Below, piece after piece: positions 16,970-26,150 of a stretch of DNA of 64,000 bases. Position numbers and translations under genes: made by a program. A model generated the notes under the pieces. That model did no database searches and was not told the DNA's origin. It saw only the letters and a list, made by a program, of their open reading frames with translations. Source of the DNA: Neptuniibacter sp. 1_MG-2023 (GTDB taxonomy: Bacteria > Pseudomonadota > Gammaproteobacteria > Pseudomonadales > Balneatricaceae); contig NZ_JAUOQR010000008.1 in NCBI RefSeq assembly GCF_030547185.1, positions 62,001-126,000 of the forward strand, read 5' to 3'. Positions within the stretch are counted from its first letter, which is position 1. Every line of letters starts with the position of its first letter.

Positions 16970-17986
16970 ATGCGCGCTTATCAAGTAACGACTGCTGATG
17001 GCATCAATGCGGTCCAACAAGTAGAAATAGATATTCCTACCCCGGCTGCTGATGAAATTTTGGTAAAAATGAAAGCCTGTTCACTCAACTATCGTGACAT
17101 ACTGATCACCATGGGTGGATATGTAAGGAATGATATACGTCCAATCATCCCTCTTTCTGATGGTGCAGGCGAAGTTGTTAGCGTAGGTGATTCTGTCACC
17201 AACTTTCAAGCAGGTGATCGCGTTATTGGCAACTTTTTCCAAGCCTGGAAAGAGGGAAAAATTGATGACGATGGACTTAATTCTGCAATGGGCGGCAGTA
17301 TAAATGGTGTGCTTGCCGACTACTTTATCCTTAAAGCCGATTGTAGTGTCAAAATCCCTGATTATCTCTCATATGCTGAAGCTGCAACGCTCCCTTGCGC
17401 AGCAACGACTGCATGGCATTCACTTGTCTCTGTTGGTGAATTAAAGCCTAACCATACAGTTCTACTTCTAGGTACTGGCGGCGTTTCTATCTTTGGATTA
17501 CAAATCGCTAAGGCCCTAGGTGCCAAGACGATTATCACCTCTTCCAGTGATGAAAAGCTTGCGCACGCTCGCACACTTGGCGCAGATCACACAATCAATT
17601 ATAAAACTCATCCAAATTGGGAAGAAGAAGTACTAAAAGTCACTAACGGAGAAGGTGTAGATAACGTACTTGAAGTTGGTGGTGCAGGTACATTTGAAAA
17701 ATCTTCAGCCTGCGTAAAACCCAATGGAACGGTCTCCCTAATAGGCATTCTGACCGGACTTGAAAGCCCCTCCATTAGCTTGATGACTATTTTCAACCTA
17801 TTACGGATTCAAGGCATTTATGTCGGCAGCACCGAGATGCTTACGCAGCTAATCTCAGCTATGGAAACCCATAAGATCCATCCTCAGATTGATAAAAAGT
17901 TCCCATTCTCTCAGGCACTCGATGCTTATGAATGGATGGCGCAAGCTAAACATTTCGGCAAAGTTGTGATCGAAAGCGAAGACTAA
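16970..17986 (+). CDS. Zinc-independent alcohol dehydrogenase / quinone oxidoreductase (MDR family)
   Basis: A 338-residue medium-chain dehydrogenase/reductase. The start is ATG 16970 with CGGAG upstream, rather than the TTG 57 bases earlier. The N-terminal catalytic fold (about 1-130) lacks the usual CGVCHTD zinc motif and has CSLNYRDI instead, and no structural-zinc cysteine cluster is seen. The Rossmann part begins with LGTGGVSIFG near 165-175. This is the quinone oxidoreductase-like branch using NAD(P)H. The substrate is unknown; aldehyde, alcohol or quinone reduction is likely. Expression is probably controlled by the palindrome at 16809. A terminator follows. Confidence 0.85.
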   Translation: MRAYQVTTADGINAVQQVEIDIPTPAADEILVKMKACSLNYRDILITMGGYVRNDIRPIIPLSDGAGEVVSVGDSVTNFQAGDRVIGNFFQAWKEGKIDDDGLNSAMGGSINGVLADYFILKADCSVKIPDYLSYAEAATLPCAATTAWHSLVSVGELKPNHTVLLLGTGGVSIFGLQIAKALGAKTIITSSSDEKLAHARTLGADHTINYKTHPNWEEEVLKVTNGEGVDNVLEVGGAGTFEKSSACVKPNGTVSLIGILTGLESPSISLMTIFNLLRIQGIYVGSTEMLTQLISAMETHKIHPQIDKKFPFSQALDAYEWMAQAKHFGKVVIESED

Positions 17987-17997
17987 GATAGATTTGC

Positions 17998-18037
17998 GGG
18001 GGAGCTAAAAAAGAGCATCGGCTCCCCCACATTTTTA
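17998..18037 (+). terminator. Terminator after the MDR dehydrogenase
   Basis: GGGGGAGC (17998-18005) pairs with GCTCCCCC (18021-18028), followed by ACATTTTTATT. It lies between the dehydrogenase stop and the convergent RND permease end. Confidence 0.75.
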
Positions 18038-21000
18038 TTACAGCGATGTTTGTGTTTCTACCGGCAATGATTTTAACCGGAAGGAATGGAAAATATGATA
18101 CATAATAGGCACGAGCACTAGGCTCACGAGCATAGAAAAGCTTAGACCCCAAACAACAGTCACAGCCAAGGGCTGTAACATTTCAGCCCCATCGCCCCAA
18201 CCTAAAGCCAAAGGCAACATGCCGACAACCGTACTTAATGTCGTCATTAAAATCGGTCTTAAACGCAATCGTGCAGCCGTAACAATCGATTTAGATAACT
18301 CTGCACCTCGCGCACGTTCCAACTCAATATACTCAACCATCAAGATAGCATTATTCACTACAATACCAACTAACATGATCATACCGAGCCAAACGGGCAT
18401 AGACAGCGGCAGAGCCAATGCATAAATACCTAACGCCACCCCCACAGAAGCAAATGGCACACTCAAAATAATAATTAATGGGTTCATTAGTGACTCATAC
18501 TGAATAGCCATCACAACAAACACTAAGAAAAGCGCCAAGAGTAATAAAATATCTGTTAATTCTTGCTGTTCAGCTAACGCTTTTTTAGAACCACCATCAT
18601 ACAAAGTATATCCAGCAGGTAGCTCAATCTGCTCTCTTAATTGATCTAAGGCTTGAACCGCCTCTCCTAAGGTAGCATTACCGGTCAAGGACGCAGTTAC
18701 CTCAACAATACGCATCTGGTTATCACGTTTAATCGTAGCGGGTGTTTCTAACAATTCGATAGACGCAACCGTACCAAGATAGACCGGTGGCGAATCACCC
18801 GATGCAGGGAAAAGAATAATAGACTCTAAATCCTGTGGAGAGATTATCTCTGTTTGCGCTAAGCGAAGACGGATATCGTAGGATCGATCACCCTCAAGAA
18901 AATCGCTTACAACAGTACCTTGCAAAGCAATTTGTGTGGCTTGAGTAAGATCCTGTAGATTTAAACCTAATTGTGCGGCCCGCTTTCGATCCAAAGTAAT
19001 GGCAATTTCAAACTGCTCGTCCTCGGCGGAATGGGTAATATTACTCAAACTTGGGATATTAGCCATTTTCGCGCTGATATCATCAGCAATCAGCTTAAGC
19101 TGCTCATTATCACTACCCTGTATTCTTAAACTAAGGTCATCATCGCCTCTATTTGTTCTAATGCCCCTAATACCTCGTTGAGACATATTAATCTTAAAAC
19201 CGGCCAACTGAAGGTCATTTATCTGCTTATTCATACGCTCCATCCACTCATGACTACTTGCTGAGCGCTCTGATAGAGGTTTAAGCTGGGCAATGATAGT
19301 GGTACGGCTAGGTGTTTCCCTTTGCGTTCGACCAAATACGGAACCACCTACTAAAGTAAAAACAGTATCGATTTCTGGCTGTTTGGCAAACAAGCTTTCA
19401 ATTATATGCGCTTTCTCATCCATCTCTTCCAATGAAATACCAATATCAGCAGAGACAATCACTCGAACACGCCCATCATCCAGTTGCGGCAAAAATATCT
19501 GTTTACCACTCATAAAAACAGGAACACTAGCCGCTAAACCAAGGACAAATAAAACCACCGTAAGCCAACGTACTTTAAGTACTTTAGATATGATAACCGC
19601 GTAAAAATCCTGCAAGTGGTTAACGCCCTTATCCACCTGTTTACGCAGCCAGTTTGTATTCAAGCTAGTCACTTTCGCGGCATAAGCTGGCACTAGCGTT
19701 AACGCAATAATCATTGATGCAAAAATGGCCGCAGAGATAGTAAAAATCAGCTCCCGAAACAACAAGCCTGTCAGCCCACCAATAAAGAGAAAAGGTAATA
19801 CCGCAGACAGGTTAGTAGAGGTGGAGGCGATGATAGCCCCATTTACCTCTGTAGCCGCATCAGAGGCCGCATCCTCAGGCTTTTCGTGCTCACATTGATG
19901 TCGATATATGTTTTCCAACATCACAATCGTATTGTCTACCAACATCCCCACGCCTAACGCTAAACCACCTAAGGTCATCACGTTTAAAGTTAGCCCACCG
20001 AGCCCCATCAAGACACAGGTAAACATAATGGCAATAGGGATAGCGCTACCAATAATCAGCGTGCGACGTAAGTTGCCTAGGAAGATATACACAACCGACA
20101 TCGCCAACAAAGCACCACTAATGGCCGCTAAACTAGCATTTTGTAAAGATTGAAAAATATAAACAGACTGATCAGATACAGTAGTTACACTGACATCTTC
20201 AGGTAAAATTTTCTGTTCTTTGAGCCAACGCAATCGCTCTTGAACTACATCAACTACTGACGTGGTGTTAGCTGTAGGCTGCTTCTGGATAGATAATTTG
20301 ATGCCACCAATACCATTAGCACGTACTTTAATACGCTCATCCTCATGGGTATCAAGCACCTCAGCAACATCACTAAGATAGACGGTGTTCCCAGCATGCT
20401 GGGCCACTGGAAGTTGCCTTATCTCCTCCACACTTTTAAGGCGACCGCTAATACGGCCCGTAATTTCATGGGCGGGCATCTGCAATCGCCCTATGGGCTC
20501 ATCGCTATTAGATTTTTCCAAAGTATCAATAACATCTTGATAACTCAGCCCTAACCCCGCTAAGCGACTTTGATCAGGAATAATCTGAATTTCTCTCTCT
20601 AGTCCACCACCCACCTCAGCAGCAGCGACACCAGGCAAATTCAAAAACCATTTAGCAAATACATCATCTACCCAACGGCGAAGCTCGACCCCGTTTCTGA
20701 ATTGAGAACTAATAACAAACTCCATAACGGGAATTTGAGATGGATCGAGTTTAAAAATAACGGGAGGATCAATACTATCGGGAAGAAATCTTTTTGCGCG
20801 GTCTAATCGTGTACTGGCATCGCGTAGCGCAATATCAATATCCTTCCCATAATCAAACGCCAAATCAACCGTTGAGAGCCCGCGCGTTGTATTAGATTGA
20901 ACACTGATTGCATCTTCTGTAATTGCTAATTGCTCTTCAAGCTGGCGAGTTACTTTATCCTCCATCACAGAAACAGGTACACCGCTATCGATAATGCGCA

Positions 21001-21154
21001 CACGCACTTCTGGATAAATAATATTAGGTAAAAGATCTATAGCTAAACGGCTAAGTGTAAATAATCCCAAGACAATCACAGCCGCAGCAATCATACTCAC
21101 CCCAACAGGATGGCGAATGGACCAGCTGGCAATGCTTTTACGATGGTTATTCAT
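18038..21154 (-). CDS. RND efflux transporter permease (HAE1/AcrB-like)
   Basis: A 1038-residue inner-membrane transporter of full RND length. The N-terminal IRHPVGVSMIAAAVIVLGLF helix, a first large periplasmic loop (about 35-330), TM2-6, a second periplasmic loop (about 560-860) and TM8-12 are all recognisable. TM4 carries GMLVDNTIVMLENIY, where the proton-relay Asp is single (VDN) rather than the DD of AcrB, as in several marine and Bacteroidetes-like RND pumps. It works as a trimer with the membrane-fusion protein encoded just upstream, overlapping by eight bases. No outer-membrane factor gene is present, so a TolC-type channel elsewhere must be used. Substrate unknown. Confidence 0.93.
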   Translation of the reverse strand: MNNHRKSIASWSIRHPVGVSMIAAAVIVLGLFTLSRLAIDLLPNIIYPEVRVRIIDSGVPVSVMEDKVTRQLEEQLAITEDAISVQSNTTRGLSTVDLAFDYGKDIDIALRDASTRLDRAKRFLPDSIDPPVIFKLDPSQIPVMEFVISSQFRNGVELRRWVDDVFAKWFLNLPGVAAAEVGGGLEREIQIIPDQSRLAGLGLSYQDVIDTLEKSNSDEPIGRLQMPAHEITGRISGRLKSVEEIRQLPVAQHAGNTVYLSDVAEVLDTHEDERIKVRANGIGGIKLSIQKQPTANTTSVVDVVQERLRWLKEQKILPEDVSVTTVSDQSVYIFQSLQNASLAAISGALLAMSVVYIFLGNLRRTLIIGSAIPIAIMFTCVLMGLGGLTLNVMTLGGLALGVGMLVDNTIVMLENIYRHQCEHEKPEDAASDAATEVNGAIIASTSTNLSAVLPFLFIGGLTGLLFRELIFTISAAIFASMIIALTLVPAYAAKVTSLNTNWLRKQVDKGVNHLQDFYAVIISKVLKVRWLTVVLFVLGLAASVPVFMSGKQIFLPQLDDGRVRVIVSADIGISLEEMDEKAHIIESLFAKQPEIDTVFTLVGGSVFGRTQRETPSRTTIIAQLKPLSERSASSHEWMERMNKQINDLQLAGFKINMSQRGIRGIRTNRGDDDLSLRIQGSDNEQLKLIADDISAKMANIPSLSNITHSAEDEQFEIAITLDRKRAAQLGLNLQDLTQATQIALQGTVVSDFLEGDRSYDIRLRLAQTEIISPQDLESIILFPASGDSPPVYLGTVASIELLETPATIKRDNQMRIVEVTASLTGNATLGEAVQALDQLREQIELPAGYTLYDGGSKKALAEQQELTDILLLLALFLVFVVMAIQYESLMNPLIIILSVPFASVGVALGIYALALPLSMPVWLGMIMLVGIVVNNAILMVEYIELERARGAELSKSIVTAARLRLRPILMTTLSTVVGMLPLALGWGDGAEMLQPLAVTVVWGLSFSMLVSLVLVPIMYHIFHSFRLKSLPVETQTSL

Positions 21155-22256
21155 TAGGAGAGTCTATGCGAAGGTTGTTATTAAGTTCTGCAGGTGCTGT
21201 ATTCGATGCAATAACTTTGACCTGCGTACCATTGCGTAAATTCGTATAGCCCCGAGTTACTATTCTTTCACCCTCTTCAAGGCCTCTTAAAATCTCAATT
21301 TGTTCGCCTATTTTCAACCCACTCACAACTGGTCGAATCTCCGTCCGATTATCATCACCGATAATATAGACATATTCCCCCTGCGAAGAACGTCTAAGGG
21401 CAGCAAAAGGAATCAACAGCCGAACAGCTTCCTGAGTTTTTAATTTAACCCGTGCCAACTGCCCAGGTAGAGCGCCTTTAGGTACAGGAGACAATGCAAT
21501 TTCTACGATCCCGGTACGCGTAACCGGATTAAGGGTGGGATAGATACGGGTTATTTTTCCTTTAACAAAAGGTTCTGCTAAATCTTGGCTACCAGCAAGT
21601 GCATCAATAGTCATAGAAACCGCATCACCTAAATGCAGTTTATTAATCAACAAGGCCGATACATTTAATTCAGTAATCAATGAGCTTTGATCGGAGATAG
21701 TTAATAGATGGCTATAGCTTTCAACGATATTACCTTGCTCAGTTAAACGCTCACTAATAACCCCATCAATCGGTGCTCTTATTTGCGTGTAATCTAATCG
21801 AGTCGCTAAAAGCTGCTCGTCTGCTTGAGCAACTGCCAATTCAGTTTCAACCCGTGTTAATTCTATTTCCGCCGCTAATTTACGTTTCGCTAAGCCGCGG
21901 ATACGCTTTAAATCCTTTTCCGCTTTACTGCGTAAGGCTTGTGCACGTTTAAACTGTGCTTTTAACAAACGATCATCAAGACGCGCAACTATATCCCCAG
22001 CCTTTACCTGATCACCTTCATAAAAAGGGAAGAACGTAATGCTGCCCTCCTCCTGACTATAGATGTGTATATCTTGGTGGGCTCGCAATGTACCTGTTCG
22101 TTCTCGCTCTATAGAGGTACTAACTTTTGATGCAGCAACGATTTGGACCAGATGCTCTTTTTTCTTCTTCACCTGATTCGCTTCAGGCTCAGAACAGCTA
22201 CTTAATATCATGCAAAGAAAGAGAGAACCAATTATTAGAAAAAGATTACGCAACAT
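21147..22256 (-). CDS. RND efflux periplasmic adaptor (membrane-fusion) lipoprotein
   Basis: A 369-residue adaptor protein. The start is ATG 22256 (an in-frame TTG lies directly before it) with AGGTAT upstream. A hydrophobic leader ends in the lipobox ILSSC with the acylated Cys at residue 21. The HlyD/AcrA order follows: lipoyl half, coiled coil about 95-155 (KAEKDLKRIRGLAKRKLAAEIELTRVE), second lipoyl half with APIDGVISERLTEQGNIV, then beta-barrel and membrane-proximal parts. It bridges the permease to an outer-membrane channel. Gene order adaptor-permease with overlap is the usual RND operon. Confidence 0.92.
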   Translation of the reverse strand: MLRNLFLIIGSLFLCMILSSCSEPEANQVKKKKEHLVQIVAASKVSTSIERERTGTLRAHQDIHIYSQEEGSITFFPFYEGDQVKAGDIVARLDDRLLKAQFKRAQALRSKAEKDLKRIRGLAKRKLAAEIELTRVETELAVAQADEQLLATRLDYTQIRAPIDGVISERLTEQGNIVESYSHLLTISDQSSLITELNVSALLINKLHLGDAVSMTIDALAGSQDLAEPFVKGKITRIYPTLNPVTRTGIVEIALSPVPKGALPGQLARVKLKTQEAVRLLIPFAALRRSSQGEYVYIIGDDNRTEIRPVVSGLKIGEQIEILRGLEEGERIVTRGYTNLRNGTQVKVIASNTAPAELNNNLRIDSPNE

Positions 22257-22758
22257 CAAAATATACCTATAAATAAAGCGACACTGCGTCCACTTATCTA
22301 ACTAAAAAGAAAAGAGTCACGCGATTTGTACTTTTTTGTTTCATTCTAGAAGCTAAAAAAATTCAGGTCTATATCTATGTTTTACTACTCTTATATTACA
22401 AATAATAGAGCACATAAACTTACTCTACTTCATATAAATTAAAATTAAGAAACATCTTCAAAACTAACCGTTTTTATCGCCGTAATATTGATATGGTTTT
22501 ATCTTCATACGCTAAGCCGTTTACTGAAATTCAAACGCTTTACCCTATACAAAAAGAGCGACAATAACGATTACTTCTAATTTAAAAATAGCTAATATAG
22601 CTAATACACAAACCGCTCTAGTTAAGCCTAAAAAGAATACCAACATCGCCTAAGCAAGCAAAACATACTACATAAGTAGTAATTAACTAGATATAAGCTT
22701 GCACAAAAACAAATAAAGACTATGGTGTTACAAAATACTACTTAAGAGTTGATTTCAT
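22257..22758. other. AT-rich divergent intergenic region
   Basis: About 500 bases, strongly AT-rich, between the efflux adaptor (leftward) and a small ORF (rightward). I see no open frame with a credible ribosome site, no regulator-type palindrome of note and no RNA fold I would name. The efflux promoter should lie at its left end. Confidence 0.4.
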
Positions 22759-22953
22759 ATGATTAGCTACAGTAATAAGTTACGTAAAACTGAGCAGCTA
22801 CAATCCGAGCCATCTCTAGTATCAACCCCAAAAAACAGAACTAACTTCCGCTGCTTTCAGAACTTAAAAGACGCATTAGAACGTTCTGAAGAACTACTCC
22901 ATAAAGCAGAAGAATTACAAAAAGAGTTTGGCAAAAAAAGCATGAGATCTTAA
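22759..22953 (+). CDS. Small hydrophilic protein, unknown
   Basis: A 64-residue ORF starting at ATG. The second half (FQNLKDALERSEELLHKAEELQKEFGKKS) is a strongly amphipathic, charged helix that could form a coiled coil. The first half is basic and unstructured. No family is recognised. The ribosome site is weak (AAGAG, somewhat far from the ATG), and the gene lies alone in an AT-rich region, so it may or may not be real. Confidence 0.4.
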   Translation: MISYSNKLRKTEQLQSEPSLVSTPKNRTNFRCFQNLKDALERSEELLHKAEELQKEFGKKSMRS

Positions 22954-23210
22954 CCACATATACAACATTACAAATTCATCTCTTTTTTTGCACACTAAAA
23001 GAAAAAACACTCCTACTTGGCTTTATTTACCTTACTCACTAAGGATAAAGCCACTCGCAAATAAATCTCTATAAGCGATCAATTCAAACAGCAAGGCCTT
23101 TTTTTATCCTTTATAAAGTGTCTTTTAGACCTTTTAAGCATCTAAAGTTCCACAAACACCGCTACAAAAACCACTAACTAATCTTTATCTAACCGGCTTA
23201 GCATCTTTAA

Positions 23211-23753
23211 TCATGCTCTAAGCCTTAAATAACCAATAACAGATAAGCTTCCCCACAACACTTCCAACAAAAACACAGGCCAATTTTCATCTAAATAAAG
23301 TTGCGGCAACAGAATAAAAGCAGCATAAGCACTAAATAGAAAATAACCTTTTTGTGATAACTGCCGACTAGAAAAACGCCAATAAGATAGGCAAAAAGCA
23401 ATCACCGAGCTCCATGCCAAGATATATAGCCCAACCATCTGATCAACTAGCAAAAACCAGATACAGCCAATACAAAAAACAATACAAACAAGAAAAGCGA
23501 GATAGCGGTTAGTCAGAAAAAGTGCCGGCAACTTATACCGATAAAGCGCAGCAAGACTGATCAATGCCCAAAAAGCGTTGATCAATACCGGCTGCCATGA
23601 TGAGAGAAGCATAGAAGAAACAACGACAAGTACAGCAGCACAGAAATTGATTACATAGTAACCACGATCTGAACTACGTTTTAAAATCGATATCCATCCA
23701 TGTGCAAATATATATAAGGCGGTCCCCGCCCAACCTAAGGTTAATTCAAGCAC
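23211..23753 (-). CDS. CBU_0592-like multi-helix membrane protein
   Basis: A 180-residue integral membrane protein with about six hydrophobic segments. The first half (LGWAGTALYIFAHGWIS, then SDRGYYVINFCAAVLVVVSSMLLSSWQPVLINAFWALISL) matches the CBU_0592 pattern of G-W-G at the start, an N in the second helix and N-x-x-W at the end. The second half repeats the pattern loosely and again ends with VLWGSLSVIGY, suggesting an internal duplication. Function unknown. It starts three bases after the stop of an orphan solute-binding protein gene and is last in a three-gene unit. Confidence 0.65.
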   Translation of the reverse strand: MLELTLGWAGTALYIFAHGWISILKRSSDRGYYVINFCAAVLVVVSSMLLSSWQPVLINAFWALISLAALYRYKLPALFLTNRYLAFLVCIVFCIGCIWFLLVDQMVGLYILAWSSVIAFCLSYWRFSSRQLSQKGYFLFSAYAAFILLPQLYLDENWPVFLLEVLWGSLSVIGYLRLRA

Positions 23754-23756
23754 TAA

Positions 23757-24776
23757 TTAATCAACCTCTAAATGCATATTTCGCACATAGAGTTCTCGCC
23801 CCGCGTGGGGGCCATCTACAATCCGTACTTTTGAGTAATTCATCATACCGTCGAAAATTTTCTCTGTGGCATGAGGTTTTAATACAACCTGATCCCAGCT
23901 CAACACTACGGCTCGACTGCCTTGAGGAACCACATAAAAAAGCTTGTCAGCCTCCTCTGAGGTTAGCTCAAAACCGGTGACAACAGGGAAACCCTCCGTT
24001 GGGACAAGCCTGACATAACCGCTACCTCCGCCTAATTTAGGCGCACTTAAAATTTGGTCTATCATCCCTTTCTGCTTTAGAGTCGCCAACGCCGTATTAA
24101 AGTTAGTAATAAACGCAGCACCTTCCTCAGTTTTAGGCGCGATTAGGTGGATAGCATCCTTTGAACTGTACCCTGCTAATAATTTAAATTCGTGAATACG
24201 ATGGGGGTAATACTCTTGTATCAAGTTACGTGCAACTTCGACACTGATAGGTAACAGATCTATTTCGCCCTTTACCAGTGCTGTAATCGCCATTACCTCT
24301 CCACTAAAGACTGTCGCATCATTAAGTAAAAAAGCTAATTTTTCGCCATAACTATAGCCAGCCACTCGGCCCACTTTTAGGTGATTAATGTCAGTCAGAT
24401 CTGGCTCAACTGAATTGTTTTGTGTTGAGTAAAAAACACCATTCTCAACCTTCATCAACGGCGCAGAAAACAATACTTCATCCGCACGCTGCTGTGTCCA
24501 AAAATAGGGGAAGCTGGCCTTAACACCGCTTTTTACCACCTGTTGATAACTAAAGTAATAATCCAGCTCTTGCCAAGAGGGTGACAACCCCATCTGGTAA
24601 TAAACCATCTGCACTATGCTTGATGCTGTACCTAGTTCCATACCGGGTTTATTCACATATGGAGGCCAGTGAGCGGTATAGACCTCTGATGGCGCAAACG
24701 GCTGGGCCTGAAGGGGTAAGCAGAAAAATAAAAAACTTAATAACCCAGCACGTAATAAATTAGCGGCTTTTGGCAT
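23757..24776 (-). CDS. Orphan periplasmic solute-binding protein (SBP_bac_3-like) with C-terminal extension
   Basis: A 339-residue secreted protein. The signal peptide covers about 1-24 (LLSFLFFCLPLQAQ). Residues about 30-240 resemble family-3 solute-binding proteins: YTAHWPPYVN near the start, LKVGRVAGYSYGEKL, and a terminal LKQKGMIDQIL. A further 90 residues (about 250-339) after a GGGSGY linker include FYVVPQGSRAVVLSWDQVVLKP and are not typical of the family. No ABC permease or ATPase gene is near, so it is probably a sensor or enzyme-like relative rather than a transport component. It overlaps the upstream gene by 17 bases. Confidence 0.7.
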   Translation of the reverse strand: MPKAANLLRAGLLSFLFFCLPLQAQPFAPSEVYTAHWPPYVNKPGMELGTASSIVQMVYYQMGLSPSWQELDYYFSYQQVVKSGVKASFPYFWTQQRADEVLFSAPLMKVENGVFYSTQNNSVEPDLTDINHLKVGRVAGYSYGEKLAFLLNDATVFSGEVMAITALVKGEIDLLPISVEVARNLIQEYYPHRIHEFKLLAGYSSKDAIHLIAPKTEEGAAFITNFNTALATLKQKGMIDQILSAPKLGGGSGYVRLVPTEGFPVVTGFELTSEEADKLFYVVPQGSRAVVLSWDQVVLKPHATEKIFDGMMNYSKVRIVDGPHAGRELYVRNMHLEVD

Positions 24777-26010
24777 ACCAATAGCCTCCTAATAATGAAA
24801 GGATCATAACGCAACTTAACATCAGCAAGTTATCCGTTTCCCAACTCGCTATTTCAGTCAAAAAGCCGGACGGTTCCACATCCCGATAACCTAGCGTTGC
24901 GTTCGATGTGTATGCGCGGCTATATTGAGAGAGCGATACAGCAAGATCAAATAAGCTTATAAAACCTATACCCACTAAAATTAGGTCGGTATAGAAGGTG
25001 CTTTTTTCTGAACGTGATGTATGAATATCTTTAAGACGACTAGAGCAGGTATCCAATAAACGTTGGGAGTTTTCAGTTAATTTATTGAAATCCCACCCAC
25101 TGAGAATCTGCTCGATAAGCTGCTTCTTATCCCGCTGTAGATATTTTAAACTTTCTTGGTAAGCACAAGTATGCATTCTAGTGATTGCACGAATACCATC
25201 TAAGGTTTGCTCTGCACTATGGGTATTATTTTCTAAATATGCATCAGAGATCGCACGATATAAATGCGTATTACATACATCTTGCACTGCATATACATAC
25301 TGAGATAAGCACATAGCTTCTAGCATGTAATCTAGCTCGCCCTTCTGTTCTTCCACTAAGACATAGTGAAGCCAGGAAAGGGCATGGTTTTTTTCACCGC
25401 GTATTATTTTATTTGCATCTTCAGGGCAAGGCGTATCTCGTAGCCAATCAACTATCGCCTGTTTATTCTCTGCCATTTCGGAATGACTAAGTCGCATTAA
25501 ACTTGAGCTCCACAACTGCTCCACCTCAGAGTCACCCGTGAAGGGCATGTTAATATCCGTGAAACCCGTAAACTTACCCACAGTTTCCAGATAAGATGGC
25601 TGCACAGACTGAGGAAGACTTTTAAGCAATGGGAAAAGAATCTCTCGATAAAAGCGATCAATTAACTCGGTTGTTTTCGTCTGTAAATACGTTTCCAGCT
25701 CGCTCCCATATTCCGTATCTTCAAGATCAAAACAGATCGAAACAATACTCATACAGTTACTATAAACCTGAACATCTAACTGAGCTTGCAACTCAGGGTA
25801 ATCTTGTTTCAGTCGAAATAAGCAAAGTGTATTTCGGTCATCTACATTTATCTTTTCGTAGGCTTTTTCATTACGAAATTGCTGCACTCGGATAGAAGGA
25901 GCAGCTTGTGACAGGCTATCAAGGAATATCTTATACCCCTGACTTTGTTCATTAACACCCACCTTCAAATTCAGATGGCTTCGAATCGGGGTAAGGGTAA
26001 TCAGCTGCAT
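24760..26010 (-). CDS. Unrecognised protein with two C-terminal membrane helices
   Basis: A 416-residue protein of no family I recognise. Residues 1-345 are soluble and mostly helical, with scattered Cys (CNTHLY, TCSSRL), and residues about 347-367 and 393-411 are hydrophobic helices joined by a short loop. This gives a large cytoplasmic N-domain anchored by a C-terminal hairpin. That topology recalls CorA or RMD1-type proteins, but the GMN motif of CorA is absent. A TAAGGA ribosome site lies seven bases before the ATG. It is the first gene of a three-gene unit with the orphan binding protein (17-base overlap) and the CBU_0592-like protein. Confidence 0.65.
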   Translation of the reverse strand: MQLITLTPIRSHLNLKVGVNEQSQGYKIFLDSLSQAAPSIRVQQFRNEKAYEKINVDDRNTLCLFRLKQDYPELQAQLDVQVYSNCMSIVSICFDLEDTEYGSELETYLQTKTTELIDRFYREILFPLLKSLPQSVQPSYLETVGKFTGFTDINMPFTGDSEVEQLWSSSLMRLSHSEMAENKQAIVDWLRDTPCPEDANKIIRGEKNHALSWLHYVLVEEQKGELDYMLEAMCLSQYVYAVQDVCNTHLYRAISDAYLENNTHSAEQTLDGIRAITRMHTCAYQESLKYLQRDKKQLIEQILSGWDFNKLTENSQRLLDTCSSRLKDIHTSRSEKSTFYTDLILVGIGFISLFDLAVSLSQYSRAYTSNATLGYRDVEPSGFLTEIASWETDNLLMLSCVMILSLLGGYWYAKSR

Positions 26011-26150
26011 CGGATGTCCTTAGGATTTTTTCGAGTATTTTAGAGAAAACTTTCTTTTACAAACAGACAAAAGGAGCATAAAAGCCCTATTAGATAAAAA
26101 CTAGATCAAACAGCGAGGGGGTAGAAAGATCTTACAGGTGTAACGACTAA

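Noticed and set aside
19293..19604. 103-residue frame opposite the RND permease
   Set aside because: It is the antisense of a well-conserved transporter loop, with no ribosome site.
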